Positions 12,322-25,032 of a DNA stretch of 64,000 nucleotides are shown here, piece by piece. Source of the DNA: Pinus tabuliformis. Lineage: Eukaryota; Streptophyta; Pinopsida; Pinales; Pinaceae. The notes below the pieces were generated by a model. That model was not told the origin of the DNA, did not search any database, and saw only the letters and a list, made by a program, of their open reading frames with translations. The translations under genes were made by a program, and so were the position numbers. Each line of letters begins with the position of its first letter. The stretch's first letter is position 1. The DNA lies in contig CM062804.1 of assembly GCA_031772625.1 (NCBI GenBank), forward strand, positions 278,584,598-278,648,597, given 5' to 3'.

Positions 12322-13716
12322 TGTAACGAACCTCCATGGCCTATCTAAAAAATAAGCCCAAATCCCCTAAAATTTAAAATTTCCTTAGACATAGTTAAGG
12401 TTCCATGTTCATTTCCCTAGTCAGACTGCAATATCACCTTCAGGAAGGAGCTTTATACCATAGACACATTATCTCATCTTCATCGAACGATTTCTATAAC
12501 ACAACTACAATTGGAAGGGCGAAAGGAGCTATAACATGCAGCCATCAAACCTTTGGTGACATGCATGGTAACGAAATCGTTGTCTATTGGATTAATTAGA
12601 ACTTATCTCCTAACGGTTTTGCATGCATCTATATCTCATTCCTAATTACCATATGCATGCATAAACTATATAAAATCTACTAAATTAGTTAGCCACATGC
12701 ATAGTAATATTCCTTCAATTCCATAATAAGATAACTTCAAAGAAACAAACATAATGCAATCTAGCCTCATTGAGTATCTGTGCAATAGATAATCCGACCA
12801 TCATAGACTATTGTGTTACTTACATTATACCATAATGATCTGCAAGCATCTACCACTATTTTCCATGTTAACTAGAGGCTTTATATAACATTAAAGGTTC
12901 CTTCACTAACATAATGAAGATTGCCATTAGATTAATTTGATATCCTACTCATTCAAAGGCATAAGAATGGAATCCATCACATGGATACAAAAAGCATCAT
13001 ACTAACACATAAACCAAGACAGGGCAACATATCCAACACTAAATCAAATAAAATAATCACATGAAGGGTAAGAGACCGACATACAAAACATTCCACGCAT
13101 GTGAATCCATCTAAAACAATCACTTGGAGGGAGGAGCACCACCACCAAACCATGAATCACCTATGAATCCCCCCGAGCCGAAGTTCTTGCCAAGAATCAA
13201 CTGCCCTCAATTGATCAATGCACTAGGTATTTAATACCCTCTTTCATGATTTAGTTTCCATTAGCCACGTCCCAATTTTATGGATTTTTCCATTTGCGTA
13301 GGTCTTTTCGAGGAAAGCTCATCTATATCTCCCATGAGGCTTCTCCTCATAAAACTTTACCGTTATCTCCTGCAAAGCTTTTATGTTCGATTGATCTTTC
13401 TCACCCATCCATCAAATGGATCTCCAATCCATCCAAGCTTATCTAGAATCACATCTAGAAGCTTTATCATCAAAGATTCATCTCTATGCCATTGCTCAAT
13501 GGGATTTGGTAAGAATCTCCTCTCTCTTGGTGCTCTACACTCCAAGTTATTTATTTTATTAGTTTATTTAATAACACATTTGCTTTTTCATATTACATAC
13601 CACACCTAGCTTTCCTCAGCTTAAATTTAGAATAGTTTAACCCACAAAAGAAGGTATCACTCCTAGCTTTCGTGAACTTAGATTCACAATAATTTAACAC
13701 ACAAAAAAAAGTTACA
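12322..13716 (-). repeat. 5' LTR of the LARD-like element
   Basis: On the plus strand it starts TGTAACGAACC and ends AGTTACA; on the minus strand it therefore starts TGTAACT and ends GTTACA. It matches 794-2186. This copy keeps the inner terminus that the left copy lost. Confidence 0.88.
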
Positions 13717-13721
13717 AAATT

Positions 13722-16578
13722 AAATTTTGTTAACATTTTAATTTTTTTATGTTTTAAATTTTATTAAAAAATAATAATATATTTTTATATAAGATTTTGA
13801 TTTTTTTATTATTTAAAATATATTTTTAAATATATAAATAAATTTAATCACTAAAAATTAAAACACAAATTATAAATTTAAAACTTATAAAAAAGAGATT
13901 GTCTTATAATAAGGTCATGAATTTAAATAATTTTAAATGTATATTTGAAAAAGCATAAAATAATGTATATAGAAACATAATGAACGCTATTATTAAGTTG
14001 AATTATTTACAAAAGTGGATTTTTTTCCTAAATGGTAAATTTTAAAAATTAATATATTTATAAAAAACATTTAAATAAAGTCATTTATATTAATAGTTTG
14101 TTTCTCAATAATCACTTTGAATCACATAAACATGCCACTTGTTAATGAGCCATGTGAATTTTGAAGAGGCATAGAAATATTCGAAAGCTTTTTAATTGAA
14201 GCTCAATAGCCATGGATGAAAAATATATCTTTTTACATATATTATGTTTTAAATGTTTATTTATAGTCGTCCACCTTTTCTCAGATTATCCGGGCCATCC
14301 ATCAAATACGTGGGTCATAGGTTTTTTTTTTAATATATTTTATTTCCTACCAATAGTTTGTAAACGTCGTAAAATTTATCATGTTTATTTTTTTTAGCCA
14401 ATTAAAAAATACTAATATGGTTTTTAGAAAGTAAAAATGAATTTTTATAATTAATAACTATTCAATTTAATATTATATATATTTCAAAACTATTATAAAA
14501 CTATAGTTTAATTTAAATTCACTAATTTAAAGTAAATTATATCTGCTTTACGCAGGTCTCATAAGTTATGTAGTTTATTCATTTTATACTGTTAAACTTA
14601 TTTTGTGAACGACTAAGTTACAATACAACAGAATTATAAATATTTTTTTATATTTTTATAGTTATATAATTTTTTTATTTAAAATAATTATTAAAGCGTT
14701 TTAATATGTTGTGTGTCATATAGGGATGGGTTCGAGGCATTAGTTTGACCATATATGAAAAATATTTCCATTTTTATAATGTTTGTTTTGGTTTTATGCA
14801 TATATTTTTAGTAGACGTTATCTCATAGCCGAATGCCTAGGCCAAAGCCTAAGGAATGATAAATGTTGTTGTATTGTCCCAATTCGGCTCCCAAAGCATT
14901 GAAGGTAAGGTCATTAATGGTATTTTTGAGGTCACCAACCCAATATAGTACAACATCATTCCCATGTGTTGTTTTGAAACAAATCTAGTGCTTCCGAACA
15001 TTCGTCAGACACGCCGACACCTGAGAATGATTGATCCTTAAATGGTTGTTTGCGTTCTCCTGTTTTGAGATAGGTCTAGTGCTTCTAGAGCTTCGTCAGC
15101 CAAGACGAGACCTGCTCGGACACCGAAGAATGTGGCTTCACAATCAGATAGTACCACAACTCTTCACTTCGCCCTCTTCAAGGAGGATCCTGTTAAAGGA
15201 ATTTGATGTCAAATGTAGATGTTGCTATAGTGAAAGATTTGGTGGATGTTGACATTTCAAAACATGCATCAATTTTATAGTTGTGCTAAATATAATATAA
15301 TGATCTGAATACATATATAGATGAATATAGTTGTAATAAATATAATGCGTATTCATATGATGTGAAATTAGATGAATTCATATATGATAGTCACACAGAA
15401 GCCGAGTCTATTATTTTATGTGTTCTCCAAGCTGCAGGTGAATTCTCGATTCCGTAAATTGAATTGCAAAACTACATGATATAGTTTCGAGAACGAATTA
15501 GATGGTTGTGACAAGCCAATGTAACGAATTCATCTAGAATTTTGAGAACTTTGGATTCATAGAGAGACTTTTCTGACATAATTACATTTTGGGGTTTGAA
15601 GATTTGGAGATTTTCAATGGGTTTCCCAATGTTTGCAAAAGATCTAGAGAAATTTGGTGAGTTTACCATTATGGTAGGTTTCTTGGTGTTTGAAAAGGCT
15701 GTGGGTTTCCCAATGTTTGCAGAAGATCGGTAGGTTTCTCAGTTCCGTGGGTTTCTATGTTTTTGAAAAGGGTAACATCATGTAACATTTTCTACTAATT
15801 CAGAAAGTAAATTGCAATTATATGGTTAATTCAACGATCTATGTAGCCTATTCTTCTTGCATGTTAGTCTAATTTAATTTTTTATTTTTTTGGGCAATTT
15901 TCTTTAATGCAAAATTGGTGAGAAGCATTGGTAGCTCCATAATGACTTCTTGAATATATTTATTGCAATTGACTTTGCACCAATTTTTTTCCATACATTG
16001 ATTTTGGTCAACATGTTTACAATCATTGAACTTCTTTGATGGTTATATTTCTTTCCTTCATGAAAGGGAAACCTTTCACACGTTGGACACATGGAGGAGC
16101 ATCTAACATGGTTTCTATATCTTTCTTTGGCCTCTTCTTCTCTATAATTGGAGGCACCAACCTTTTCCTTCGTAGACTTTGCTGGATTGTCATTACCTTC
16201 TTTTGGGATTTGGGTGAGGCCTTGTCCTTGCCATTATCTTTTCTTGATAAGCTTCATACCCTATATATGATTTGATAATAGGTTTCTTCTGTTTTCCAAA
16301 TCACAATTGAACCTCTTTTTCTTCAAAAGACTCCTGTGTAGTTATAGCTCGATGTTCTGTCCTTTCTTTTTTTTCTCTTAGTGTGGGAGAGTTTTTGGAA
16401 CATTTCTCGGATTTCAAATTGGAAAGGATGACCATAAAAAGCTAAGAATATTCCTCCAAACACTGTGCCTTGATGACATTAGAGCCTTGTTCTTTAGGAG
16501 TAGTTTTGGACATTGATTCTTTTCACTCTTGTATAATATACAATTAAATAAAATCTGAGGACCTCAAAATATTTCTAG
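13722..16578. other. AT-rich spacer, no gene recognised
   Basis: 13722-14830 is very AT-rich. 14830-15250 is mixed sequence with short frames only. 15590-15770 holds imperfect repeats around GGGTTTCCCAATGTTTGC. At 15900-16350 the minus strand has stretches rich in Lys and Arg codons, but I recognise no domain and frames are broken. Confidence 0.6.
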
Positions 16579-17820
16579 TAGTCAACTTGTGATATGACTC
16601 TAATCATTCATTTTTGAGCTTATAGTGGTCTAGATCTTATGATTTTAACATTCTAGAATGATTCGCATCACTTCTATGAAGATCAATCAGGTGCTCAGTA
16701 GTTGTTCACTCGTCAATTGATTCTTTCCTAGTCAAGAATCTATTTGCATGCCTAAATGTTGCATGAATCCCAAATAAAAGAAGTCTGGGAACCCAAGATA
16801 CAATTCTCCCTGGAACCTAGGTACGAGTATCCCCCATGGTTTTCCTCTCGCATGAAAATGTTTTGGTTAACATGCAAGTCTCCCTAGAACTTAGGTACTA
16901 GAGTGCTCCATGCTTTTCATCTGGGAATGTTTGCTCCAAGATGAAATTTGTTTCGTTAACATTAGTATCTCCAAGCATTTTCATGACAAGTAGGTAGGCC
17001 TCACATGCCCATAGTCAATTTGTCGTATGGGTGTAATAATTTTTTTCGAGCTTATAGTAGTCTAGATCTTAGGAATTGAATATTCAAAGATCATTCACAT
17101 CACTCTTCTGAGGATGAATCAGGTGCCTGGTGGTTTCCCATTCGTCAATTAATTCTTTTCTACTGGGGAATCTATTTCCATGCCTAATTATTGCGCAAAA
17201 GTTGGATAAAATAAGTCTAAGAACCCTAGGTGCAAGTCTACCTAGAACTTACGTATGAGTGTGTCCCATGGTTTTCTTGCAGGAAGGTTTTATTTGGTTG
17301 AAATTGTTCTCGTTGACATTAGTATCACTAAGCATTCACTCGGCCAACAGATATGCCTCATATGCCAATAGTCAACTTTCCTCGTGGTTGAAATCATTCA
17401 TTTTTGAGCTTATAGTCTTATTGATCTTAGGATTTTAAAATTATACAATCATTTGCATCACTTTTTACCCAAATTAGGTGCCTAGTGTTTTCTCGCTTGT
17501 CAATTAGTTCTTTCCTAGCACAAAATCTATTTTCATGACTAGTTGTTGTGCAAATGCCAAATGAAATAAGTTTTGGAACCCCGAATGTAAGTCTCCCAAG
17601 AAGTTAGGTACGAGTGTGCCCTATGGTTTTCCAATGGGAATGTTTCCTCCGAGATGGATTTTTTCTCGTTAATATGCAAGTCTCCCTAGAACTTATGTAT
17701 GAGTGTGCCCTGCGGTTTTAGTCTAGGAAGGTTTCCTCTAGGGTGAAATTCTTTTCATAAACATTAGTATATGTAAACATTCACTTGGCGAACATGTAAG
17801 CCTCATATGCCCATCGTGAG
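16579..17820. repeat. Three-unit tandem array, units about 360-450 bp
   Basis: Units start near 16579, 17012 and 17370, each with AGTCAA(C)TT followed by the common stretch GAGCTTATAGT. Each carries the same order of landmarks: the CATCACT region, the CGTCAATT region, AAGTCTCCCTAGAAC-type segments and CATATGCCCA at the end. The first unit contains an extra internal copy of the AAGTCTCCC segment. Diverged enough to be old. No coding frame is conserved between units. Confidence 0.75.
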
Positions 17821-19549
17821 AAACCTTTAGTTAGATAATCACATTAAAATAACAAAAACATGAATTACTTTCCTAAATGAAACATGCAGAATGATTGAAA
17901 CAAGTAATGGAGACCCTTTGTTCAAGAATGCAGAGGCCTTAGCAATAATTTTGTGCAAAACCTGGTCAATAGTATATTTCTCTTTGACTCTTGCCCGATT
18001 AGCATAATGTCCAGAATATGGTGAAATATATACATCTTCTTAAATAATTGAAAGTCTTAAGTTATTATTTCATTACACTATGTTTTAGTTTATCCTCACT
18101 ACTACTCTGTGGATTTAGTTATTTGTATTTAAGATGAATTTACTGATTAGATTCAATGTTTTCTATTTAATTATATTATTTTTTCTTTTCTTTGCTTTTA
18201 CTTCCACAACTTCTTTGTCACAAATCCAGGTAGTCACGTTTGGATTAATGGAAAAAAAAAGTGAAAAAAAGCAAGAATGGCAATCAAAGAGATGTAGAAT
18301 ACTACATATTGTATGTAAATTTCAAAAATGTTCTAATATGATGCCTCGTGATTGAATATTCAATTTATTTTGTCATTGTTTTTTATTGGAAAACATGTCG
18401 TATTGCTTCAACAGACTTAATCGAAATGAAAAATACTTTTCATTATGATGAGCCTCAGCATTGCAATAAGAATGTTGCAACTCCCAAAGCTACCAACTTT
18501 AACTATCAATCGAGGTTCGTACAAACTTAAGAGGTATTAGAACTATATGTGCAACATAAAATGTGTCATTGTTTTGTTGATATGATGTAATGGAGTGAAT
18601 GCTATGATACCAAAGCCTAAACTACTTGCAAAAATGGAATTGTTATTCTATTTGCAAGAAATGGAAATGCTACTTGCCAAAATTGTAAATGCTAACTAAT
18701 CAATTCATGAAAGAAAAAAGATTAATATACTTGTAGAAAGAAATATATTTCATCTTGCATAATTCATTATGATACAAATCGTAATTGCACAAACCATCTA
18801 CCTAGTTAACACTTGCTTGTAAATCAGTAACCCACTTGCATCATACTTTTGATAAAGAAACTAAGTCTACTATGTTCTTGCAATGAATGAAAGGAAGGGT
18901 TCGAGTCGCTTAGGAGATTTCCTAGATCATAAAATCATATATGGGGTCATTATTCATCTAGAATAAGTCATTGTTGTAGTGGGCATCAAGACTAATGAAG
19001 GAAAGTGGTGTTACAGGTTTGCTACAGGAAGGGACAAATTTGTTATAGGAGGAGACAGAATTGCTACACGAGGCAATAACTCACTGAACTACCAAGTAAA
19101 TCATATAAGAATGGGATGGGAATTTTATTTTTATTGATTAGGATGTCTTAGGTCTCCATTCCAAGTGTAATCACTCCATAATACCCTTGTTGAGACGTGA
19201 TAAAAAAAAGAAGATAATTACTAGTCTAAAATCTCGAAATTCGAGAACTAGTGAGCTAGTTAGCTTATCAAATGCCTAACCTAATCAAGTGAAAATGAAT
19301 TGGGTAGATTTTGTTATTAAATTAAATTTTGTTATGATATAATTGAAGTGGAATAAACTCAAATGAATCTCATTAAAATTTTCTAAAAAACAGCATAAAA
19401 TTAGTACTATTTTTCTACAAGGACTTCCAGAAATTCTTAATTCATGAAATAGTAACCCAATCCAAGTAGCTCAATAGTGAAGATGAATTTTCAGAGATAT
19501 TATAAAGATTATTCATTCTTGTTTCTCTTTGAATAACCTACAAAACAAC
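17821..19549. other. Spacer with a fragment of the LLQEG-type coiled-coil repeat
   Basis: At 19014-19080 the plus strand reads GLLQEGTNLL, one stop, then EETELLHEAIT. This resembles the repeat peptide on the minus strand at 51723-51959, so a relic of that element family may lie here in the opposite orientation. The short ORF at 18134-18355 begins with a hydrophobic stretch but has no recognisable domain. The rest shows nothing I can name. Confidence 0.45.
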
Positions 19550-22500
19550 TCAATTCAATAATTTAATCCAATCCTACAACAAAAGAAGCATCAATACTAA
19601 ATGTAAAAATAGGAAAAACAAGAATAAAAGATGCATGTGAATAAGAAGTAAAAAGAAGAAAATAAATATATACAAAAGGGCTTTGAGGTTCCTGGGATGT
19701 CAAATTCCTAATATATTCATAGTCTTATGAAGGCTACCAAGCTTTAGAATATAAAAAAGGCACCAAACTTTATTATTTGAATCAATCCAAGTACATCTCT
19801 ACTAGAAATGAGAGTGGAGCTGCAAAAACACAAGTTTTATCCACAAGAAGACTAACAAAAACCTACCTCTAGAGGAACATTTTAGAATTGGTACTTGTAA
19901 AAAATGATGAGAAGGCATTCTCTTTAAAAGGAGGAAGCTTTCCCCTCCAAAATGCCTCAAATAATGGATCTGATTCCCAACACTAGGAATTTGCATTAAA
20001 TGGCAGGGAACACTTTCCTAGATTTTCTCAATCACTGGAGCTCCAAAATTTATGCAATAATTTCACAATGCCTTGTTTATATATTATCCAATCTTGATCC
20101 TCCTATAGTAGGGAGCAAGTCTCAAGATTATCTCCTCCTCCAAATCTTCATAATTTACCCAATATTCCCACAATATTTTACAAAAATAAATAATATTAGG
20201 TAGAAATATGAAATTATCCATAAACATTCATAATGAACATATTAAAGTTAAAAATATGTCATCATATAAAAAAGAGAGGTTTAATGTGCTAAGGGATGAT
20301 TAGATAGACCTTAATTTATGTTTAATTTGGACGCTCATCATACTCCCCTGCTAAAAGTATTTCTCACCCTCTGAGCAACTTAATGACCTAATTGTGTCTC
20401 ATTAATGGCCCTGGTGGCCTCGCTGATCTATCTTGTAGTTGTCCAACACTTTCCTGTGGCAAATTTATGCTTTCATGTATCAACTTTTTTCCTTCTTGTA
20501 GCAACTTTCTGCCTCCCTATAGCAGGGCATATTCTGCTTTTAGTTGTTTGGTCATGGCTCCCCTCATACTTGGATTTTTCAGAAAGGCTTGGCGCTCCTT
20601 TATTTTGGATTGGAGGGAGGTTATCTCTTCAGTTTGCATCTTGTTCTCCTTTTATCCTTTGTTCTCATTTTCCATGCACTTTTTCTTATGTTTCAGTCTT
20701 TTATTTTTCTTTTCCACCCTCTTCTTCTTCTGCAGATCCATTCCTAACCATCTCTTCAAGTCCAGAAAATATTCTCTGTCCATGTTAAAAAAAAAAAATC
20801 GATCTAAACGTTTTTTCAAGTGGCCCCCCTTCCTTGTAGACTCCTTCAAAGTTCCATGGTTTTGTGGCCAATAATTCTCAAGATAGGGCCAATTTTTGCC
20901 TCTTGGGAAAATCCTGTATTAGGGAGAATGTCTCCTACAAAAACCCTGTTTTTCATGTAGCAACTCCATTTTCTCATATAGGAAAGAAGTTTGTGACTTG
21001 AGTTGCTTAGGTATGGTTGCTCTACTGGTTGACCTCCTCATAGGTGTCAAAATTTGCTTCCCTTCTATTAAATCCTCGACCCATTTCTCCTAGTATTCCT
21101 CCTTGATGTTATATAGGTGTTGAACCCAAAAAGTCTTAGACAATCTTAGTGGTCAAACAATGGTAAGTTGTTTGGTATTATTGAGGAATAAGGCTGCTTG
21201 AAATGATGTAAACCAAACTATTTTCTCTTCCCTTAACCACAAAAAACTTCAAAAATACTTCATATTGATCAATTGACTATTACAGGCTCTTAATTTCAGA
21301 CAAACTTCTCATGCAATTGGATGCGGAAGTGAGGAAGAAAGGTGTTGGTTACTTCTTGTCATAGAAATTTTGGGTGTGCATGAATGTTTGAGATAATATA
21401 AAGTCACTGTGACACATTTTTTCTCCTTTGATCTCTTCCTGTAGGTCCTCTCATCCCCCCTGTAGAACTTGGAGCCCTGCTTGTAGCTTTCTCTTATAAC
21501 ACTAACACACTGTGTTCAAAACTCCTCGATGTCACCCTAGGCACTTGCTTGTTCTTCCTCTACTTGTTTTTTGGATGAGTGATGGTGCAAATGAAGTTGA
21601 GCCAACACATAATACCCTCTTTTTATTAAACGCTTGGAATACTTTAGTGACTTGGCATTAACCTAAGTTTCGTCTTGTGGATCGTTGTCCCTACTAGCTG
21701 TAGTCATTTCTCTCTCCTCGTAATCATCACTTTCCCCACCATGAATTCTTCACATTGCATGTGTGTTTAAGTAAATTGTAGTATTACTAGTCGAGGGTGC
21801 ACAACTTTATTGGCCTCTTTTAGCCTATAAAACCTTCTCTCATGTGCATTGAAAATATTTTTTCTTACCTTAATATACTCAATAGTAGAGGTGAAGAACA
21901 AATGCATACATATGCATTCCTCATTTTGCCTGGTATAGATGCATGCATGTTGCTGCTAAGTTTCTGTTAGATCCAAGCTTCTCTAGAGGTGCTAATTTCC
22001 TTTTCTTGCTTCTGCATAGGTATTCATAGCTTGATGATTCTTCGACTGATAAGGCTGTTGTGTGCAAGTTTCTTTCCAGTGTCCAATTTGTTGTTCGTGG
22101 ATTGGATGGACTGTTTCCTAAGGAGGGTGTGCCCCTTCTCAACTTCAAAAATGGCTTCATGATGCTCAAGGTGGCTAGATCTTTTACTCTGTGGGTGGAA
22201 AAAAATGATTATGGGATTTTGATGTGACTGTACAGGCTGCTACAAGAGGAATTTCCCTCCTATAATAGTCACTTAATTCTTATTTGAGACCTTATATTAC
22301 ATGTGGAACTGAGGGGAAGTCAGAAAAGGTACAAGGAGAGGACTAAAATCATCAGGAGTGTGTGTAGGTGGTGGAAAAATTGAAGGCAAAGCTTTTTCTG
22401 TGTGACGGAGTGGAATTTGAAGATGAATTTTGGCTAGATGGAGTGGATGGGTGATGAAAGTGGTTTTTGGGGACCTCTCTCAAGATTCCCTAAAGAACAC

Positions 22501-22920
22501 ATTACCTTTTGGACTCTTTCTCCAATCATATCTGCCTCCTATAGAAATTTTGGTCCCTCTTGTAGAATTTTAGGACAACCTCATGTAGGAGCACTGTTTT
22601 ATCCATATCTCTTGAATCGTATACTGGATTGACTTGAAATTTTTTTAGGATTTTTCCACCATACTTATGCACCTCCTTGTACAAAATCTTAGAGAATGGA
22701 TGCACAAATATCAAGAAAAAATAAAATTGGTTGTAGGCGATGGAGGTCGATATCTCAAAAAGTGTGCACTGGAATTTGCTGAAATTTATTGAGAATGGTA
22801 CCATCATCCATATGAATCCCCCCATGAAACATATCGGCCAATGGAGCTATGGTTTTCAAGATATGATAAGAATATTTTTTTGCTATGTGTATTTTGGCCT
22901 CCTATAGCAAAACAAAGCCC
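19550..22920 (-). repeat. 3.4-kb direct repeat, copy A (probable LTR plus internal 3' part of a minus-strand retroelement)
   Basis: The whole segment matches 50872-54253, with scattered substitutions and a few indels. In minus orientation the right part (22920-20341) would be internal, ending in a polypurine-like AGCAGGGGAGTA, and 20340-19550 would be an LTR starting TGA. The internal part on the minus strand contains broken frames rich in Lys, Glu and Gln, similar to those in copy B. On the right the match stops at about 22920, where chromovirus sequence begins. Plus-strand ORFs here (20392-20874 and others) are shadows that shift between the two copies. Confidence 0.7.
20341..20352 (-). other. 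Polypurine-tract-like motif in copy A
   Basis: TACTCCCCTGCT on the plus strand reads AGCAGGGGAGTA on the minus strand, followed by TGATG. The same motif is kept in copy B at 51661-51672. Confidence 0.5.
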
Positions 22921-25032
22921 TCCAAGGTGACATCGGCACTGACAGACTTATTGAAGAAAGACAAGAGGTGGAGTTGGACGAGCAAATGTCAAGAGGCATT
23001 TGATGACTTGAAGAAGAGGATGGTTACAGCACCGATACTGAAGTTGCCTGACTTCGAGAGACCGTTTGAGGTACACACTGATGCTTCAGATTTTGCCATA
23101 GAAGGGGTTCTTATGCAGGATGGGCATCCGGTGGCGTATGAGAGTCGGAAGTTGCAGGATAGAGAACGAAGGTATCCGGTCTATGAGAAGGAGATGACTA
23201 CCATCATCCTTTGTCTTCATGTGTGGAGACATTACCTGATTGGGAAGCCGTTTGTTGTCAAGACTGACAATGTTGCAGAAAGTTATTTTGCATCACAACC
23301 GAAGCTTTCTGCGAAGCAAGCTCGTTGGCAGGACTTCTTGGCAGAATTCGACATGACTATCGAGTATAGACCAGGTAGACACAATGCGGTAGCAGATGCC
23401 CTTAGCAGGAAGGGACAACTTGCAGCATTGGAGGAAGGAGAAGACCGGGCAGCAAGGAGTAGGAGTCGAGTTCAGATGTCAGAAGAGATGCAGAATAAGA
23501 TCAAGGAAAGTGTTGAAACCGATACTTTGGCACAGAATATAGTGAAGCAGATAAAGGAGGGGAAGACACGAAAGTTCTTTCTACGAGACGGGTTCTTGTT
23601 CTTTGGAAACCGACTCTATGTTCCAAAGTCATCCGGACTCAGGAGACACCTTTTGAAGGAGTGCCACGATTCTCTGTGGGCTGGCCACCCAGGGCAGCGT
23701 CGTTCTTTGGCATTGTTGGAGAGAGGATTCTTTTGGGAGAAGATGAGAGAGGATGTGAAGGAGTATGTACATACGTGCATCATTTGTCAGTAGGACAAAG
23801 CGAATACTCAGAGACAAGGAGGACTGTTGCAGCCTTTGCCGATTCCAGAGAGGCCATGGATGAGTGTCTCGATGGACTTCATCACTCAGTTACCACAGGT
23901 TCAGGGGTATAATGGGATTATGGTCGTGGTTGATCGTTTTTCCAAGTATGTTGTCTTTATTCCTACAAAGGTACCTTGTGGAGCCGAGCGGACTGCGGGA
24001 TTGTTCTTTAAGAACATAGTGAAGTATTGGGGGATGCCGTTGAGTATTGTGTCGGATAGAGATCTGCGTTTTACAGGGAGATTTTGGACCACATTGTTCA
24101 AGTTGGTCGGGACAGAGTTGTTGATGAGTTCGAGTTACCATCCGCAGACAGATGGGCAGACCGAGAGGATCAACGCATTGCTGGAGGACTACTTGCGACA
24201 TTATGTGACGGCTGATCAGAAGAATTGGCCCGAACTCTTGGATATTGCTCAGTTTAGCTACAATATTCAAAAGAGTTCTGCGACGGGGTATAGTCCATTT
24301 GAGTTGGTAAATGGACAGATGCCGGTTGCACCACATACCGTAGTGACAGGAGGCTTCTTGAGAAGTCCTCATGCGAAGAGATTCATGAAGGCTTGGGAGG
24401 AGACCTTGGAGTTAGCACGGTTACGCTTGCACGATGCTGCAAGGAGGATGAAAAAGTATGCTGATCGTGGAAGACGGGAGGCACACTTCGGTGTGGGAGA
24501 TATGGTGTTTCTCAGGATTACCGGGGAGCAGTTTCAGCCAGCCAAGGGGACGACGAGCAAACTGACACGGAAGTATGAGGGACCATTCCGAGTGAAGAAG
24601 AGAGTGGGGGAAGTTGCTTACGAGCTGGAGCTTCCACGCCATATGAACATGAAACACCCAGTTTTTCATGTGAGTCAGTTGAAGAGATGTAGACTTGATT
24701 CAGACCATCCAGAGAGGGTTGAGCCAACGAGAGGACCAGCTGGGATTATGGACAGACCAGGACTAGAGTTGGAGAAGATTTTGAGTCTCAGAACTACAGG
24801 AGTTGGTTGCCACATGCGACGGGAATTTCTTTGCAGATGGAAGGATGCACCGGAGGAGGACAGCTGGGAAACGGAGGATTCACTTTGGAGATGGAAGAAC
24901 AAGATCGCGAAGTATGACAGGAAGTTGAAGAGGAGAGCAGGAATTGTCGGGACGACAATGACTTCTGGTGGGGGAGGATGTAACGCCCTGCGGTCCTGCA
25001 CGGGCGCGCGCTCCTCCGATCCACGAAAATGA
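22921..25032 (+). pseudogene. Chromovirus pol fragment: RNase H, integrase, chromodomain
   Basis: One reading frame covers the segment, broken by a single TAG at 23791-23793. RNase H shows the four acidic positions: TDASDF, EKEM, TDN and the final Asp of NAVADALSR. The zinc finger has HDSLWAGHPG and CIIC. Integrase shows D in SMDFIT, D in VSDRDLRF and E in GQTERINALLED, the DDE triad. A GPY/F module follows (YEGPFRVKKRVGEVAYELELP region), then a chromodomain-like end (FLCRWKDAPEEDSWE). Related elements usually have Gln where the TAG lies, so CAG to TAG is the likely lesion. An ATG at 22885 lies in the upstream repeat and is not the native start. The frame runs past 24979 into the LTR, so its last 18 residues are LTR-encoded. 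Confidence 0.9.
24966..24978 (+). other. Polypurine tract of the chromovirus
   Basis: TGGTGGGGGAGGA directly precedes the TG of the LTR at 24979. Typical for plant Ty3/gypsy elements. Confidence 0.8.

Larger units (their letters stand above)
794..13716 (-). mobile_element. Large non-autonomous LTR retroelement (LARD-like), minus strand
   Basis: Two direct repeats of about 1.39 kb (794-2186 and 12322-13716) bound the region. Identical 5-bp direct repeats AAATT lie exactly outside (789-793 and 13717-13721), a perfect target-site duplication. The complement of the iMet primer-binding site lies 2 nt inside the right LTR and a C-rich strand (polypurine tract on the minus strand) lies directly inside the left LTR, so the element is transcribed leftwards. 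The two LTRs differ at roughly a tenth of positions by eye, so the insertion is old. After removing the nested element at 2794-5433 the interior is about 7.5 kb and I find no gag, protease, RT or integrase motif in either strand. It must have depended on another element's proteins. Confidence 0.85.

Noticed and set aside
18134..18355. 73-codon ORF with a hydrophobic, signal-peptide-like start
   Set aside because: No recognisable mature domain, A-rich low-complexity middle, no splice partner seen; a T-rich stretch gives such a start by chance.
20392..20874. 160-codon plus-strand ORF in the 3.4 kb repeat, also seen near 51712-52414
   Set aside because: The frame is not kept between the two copies; it is rich in Phe, Leu and Ser as expected for the complement of a Lys/Glu/Gln-rich strand.
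23890..24372. 160-codon minus-strand ORF opposite integrase
   Set aside because: Shadow of the integrase frame, which has the DDE motif; the antisense text has no domain.
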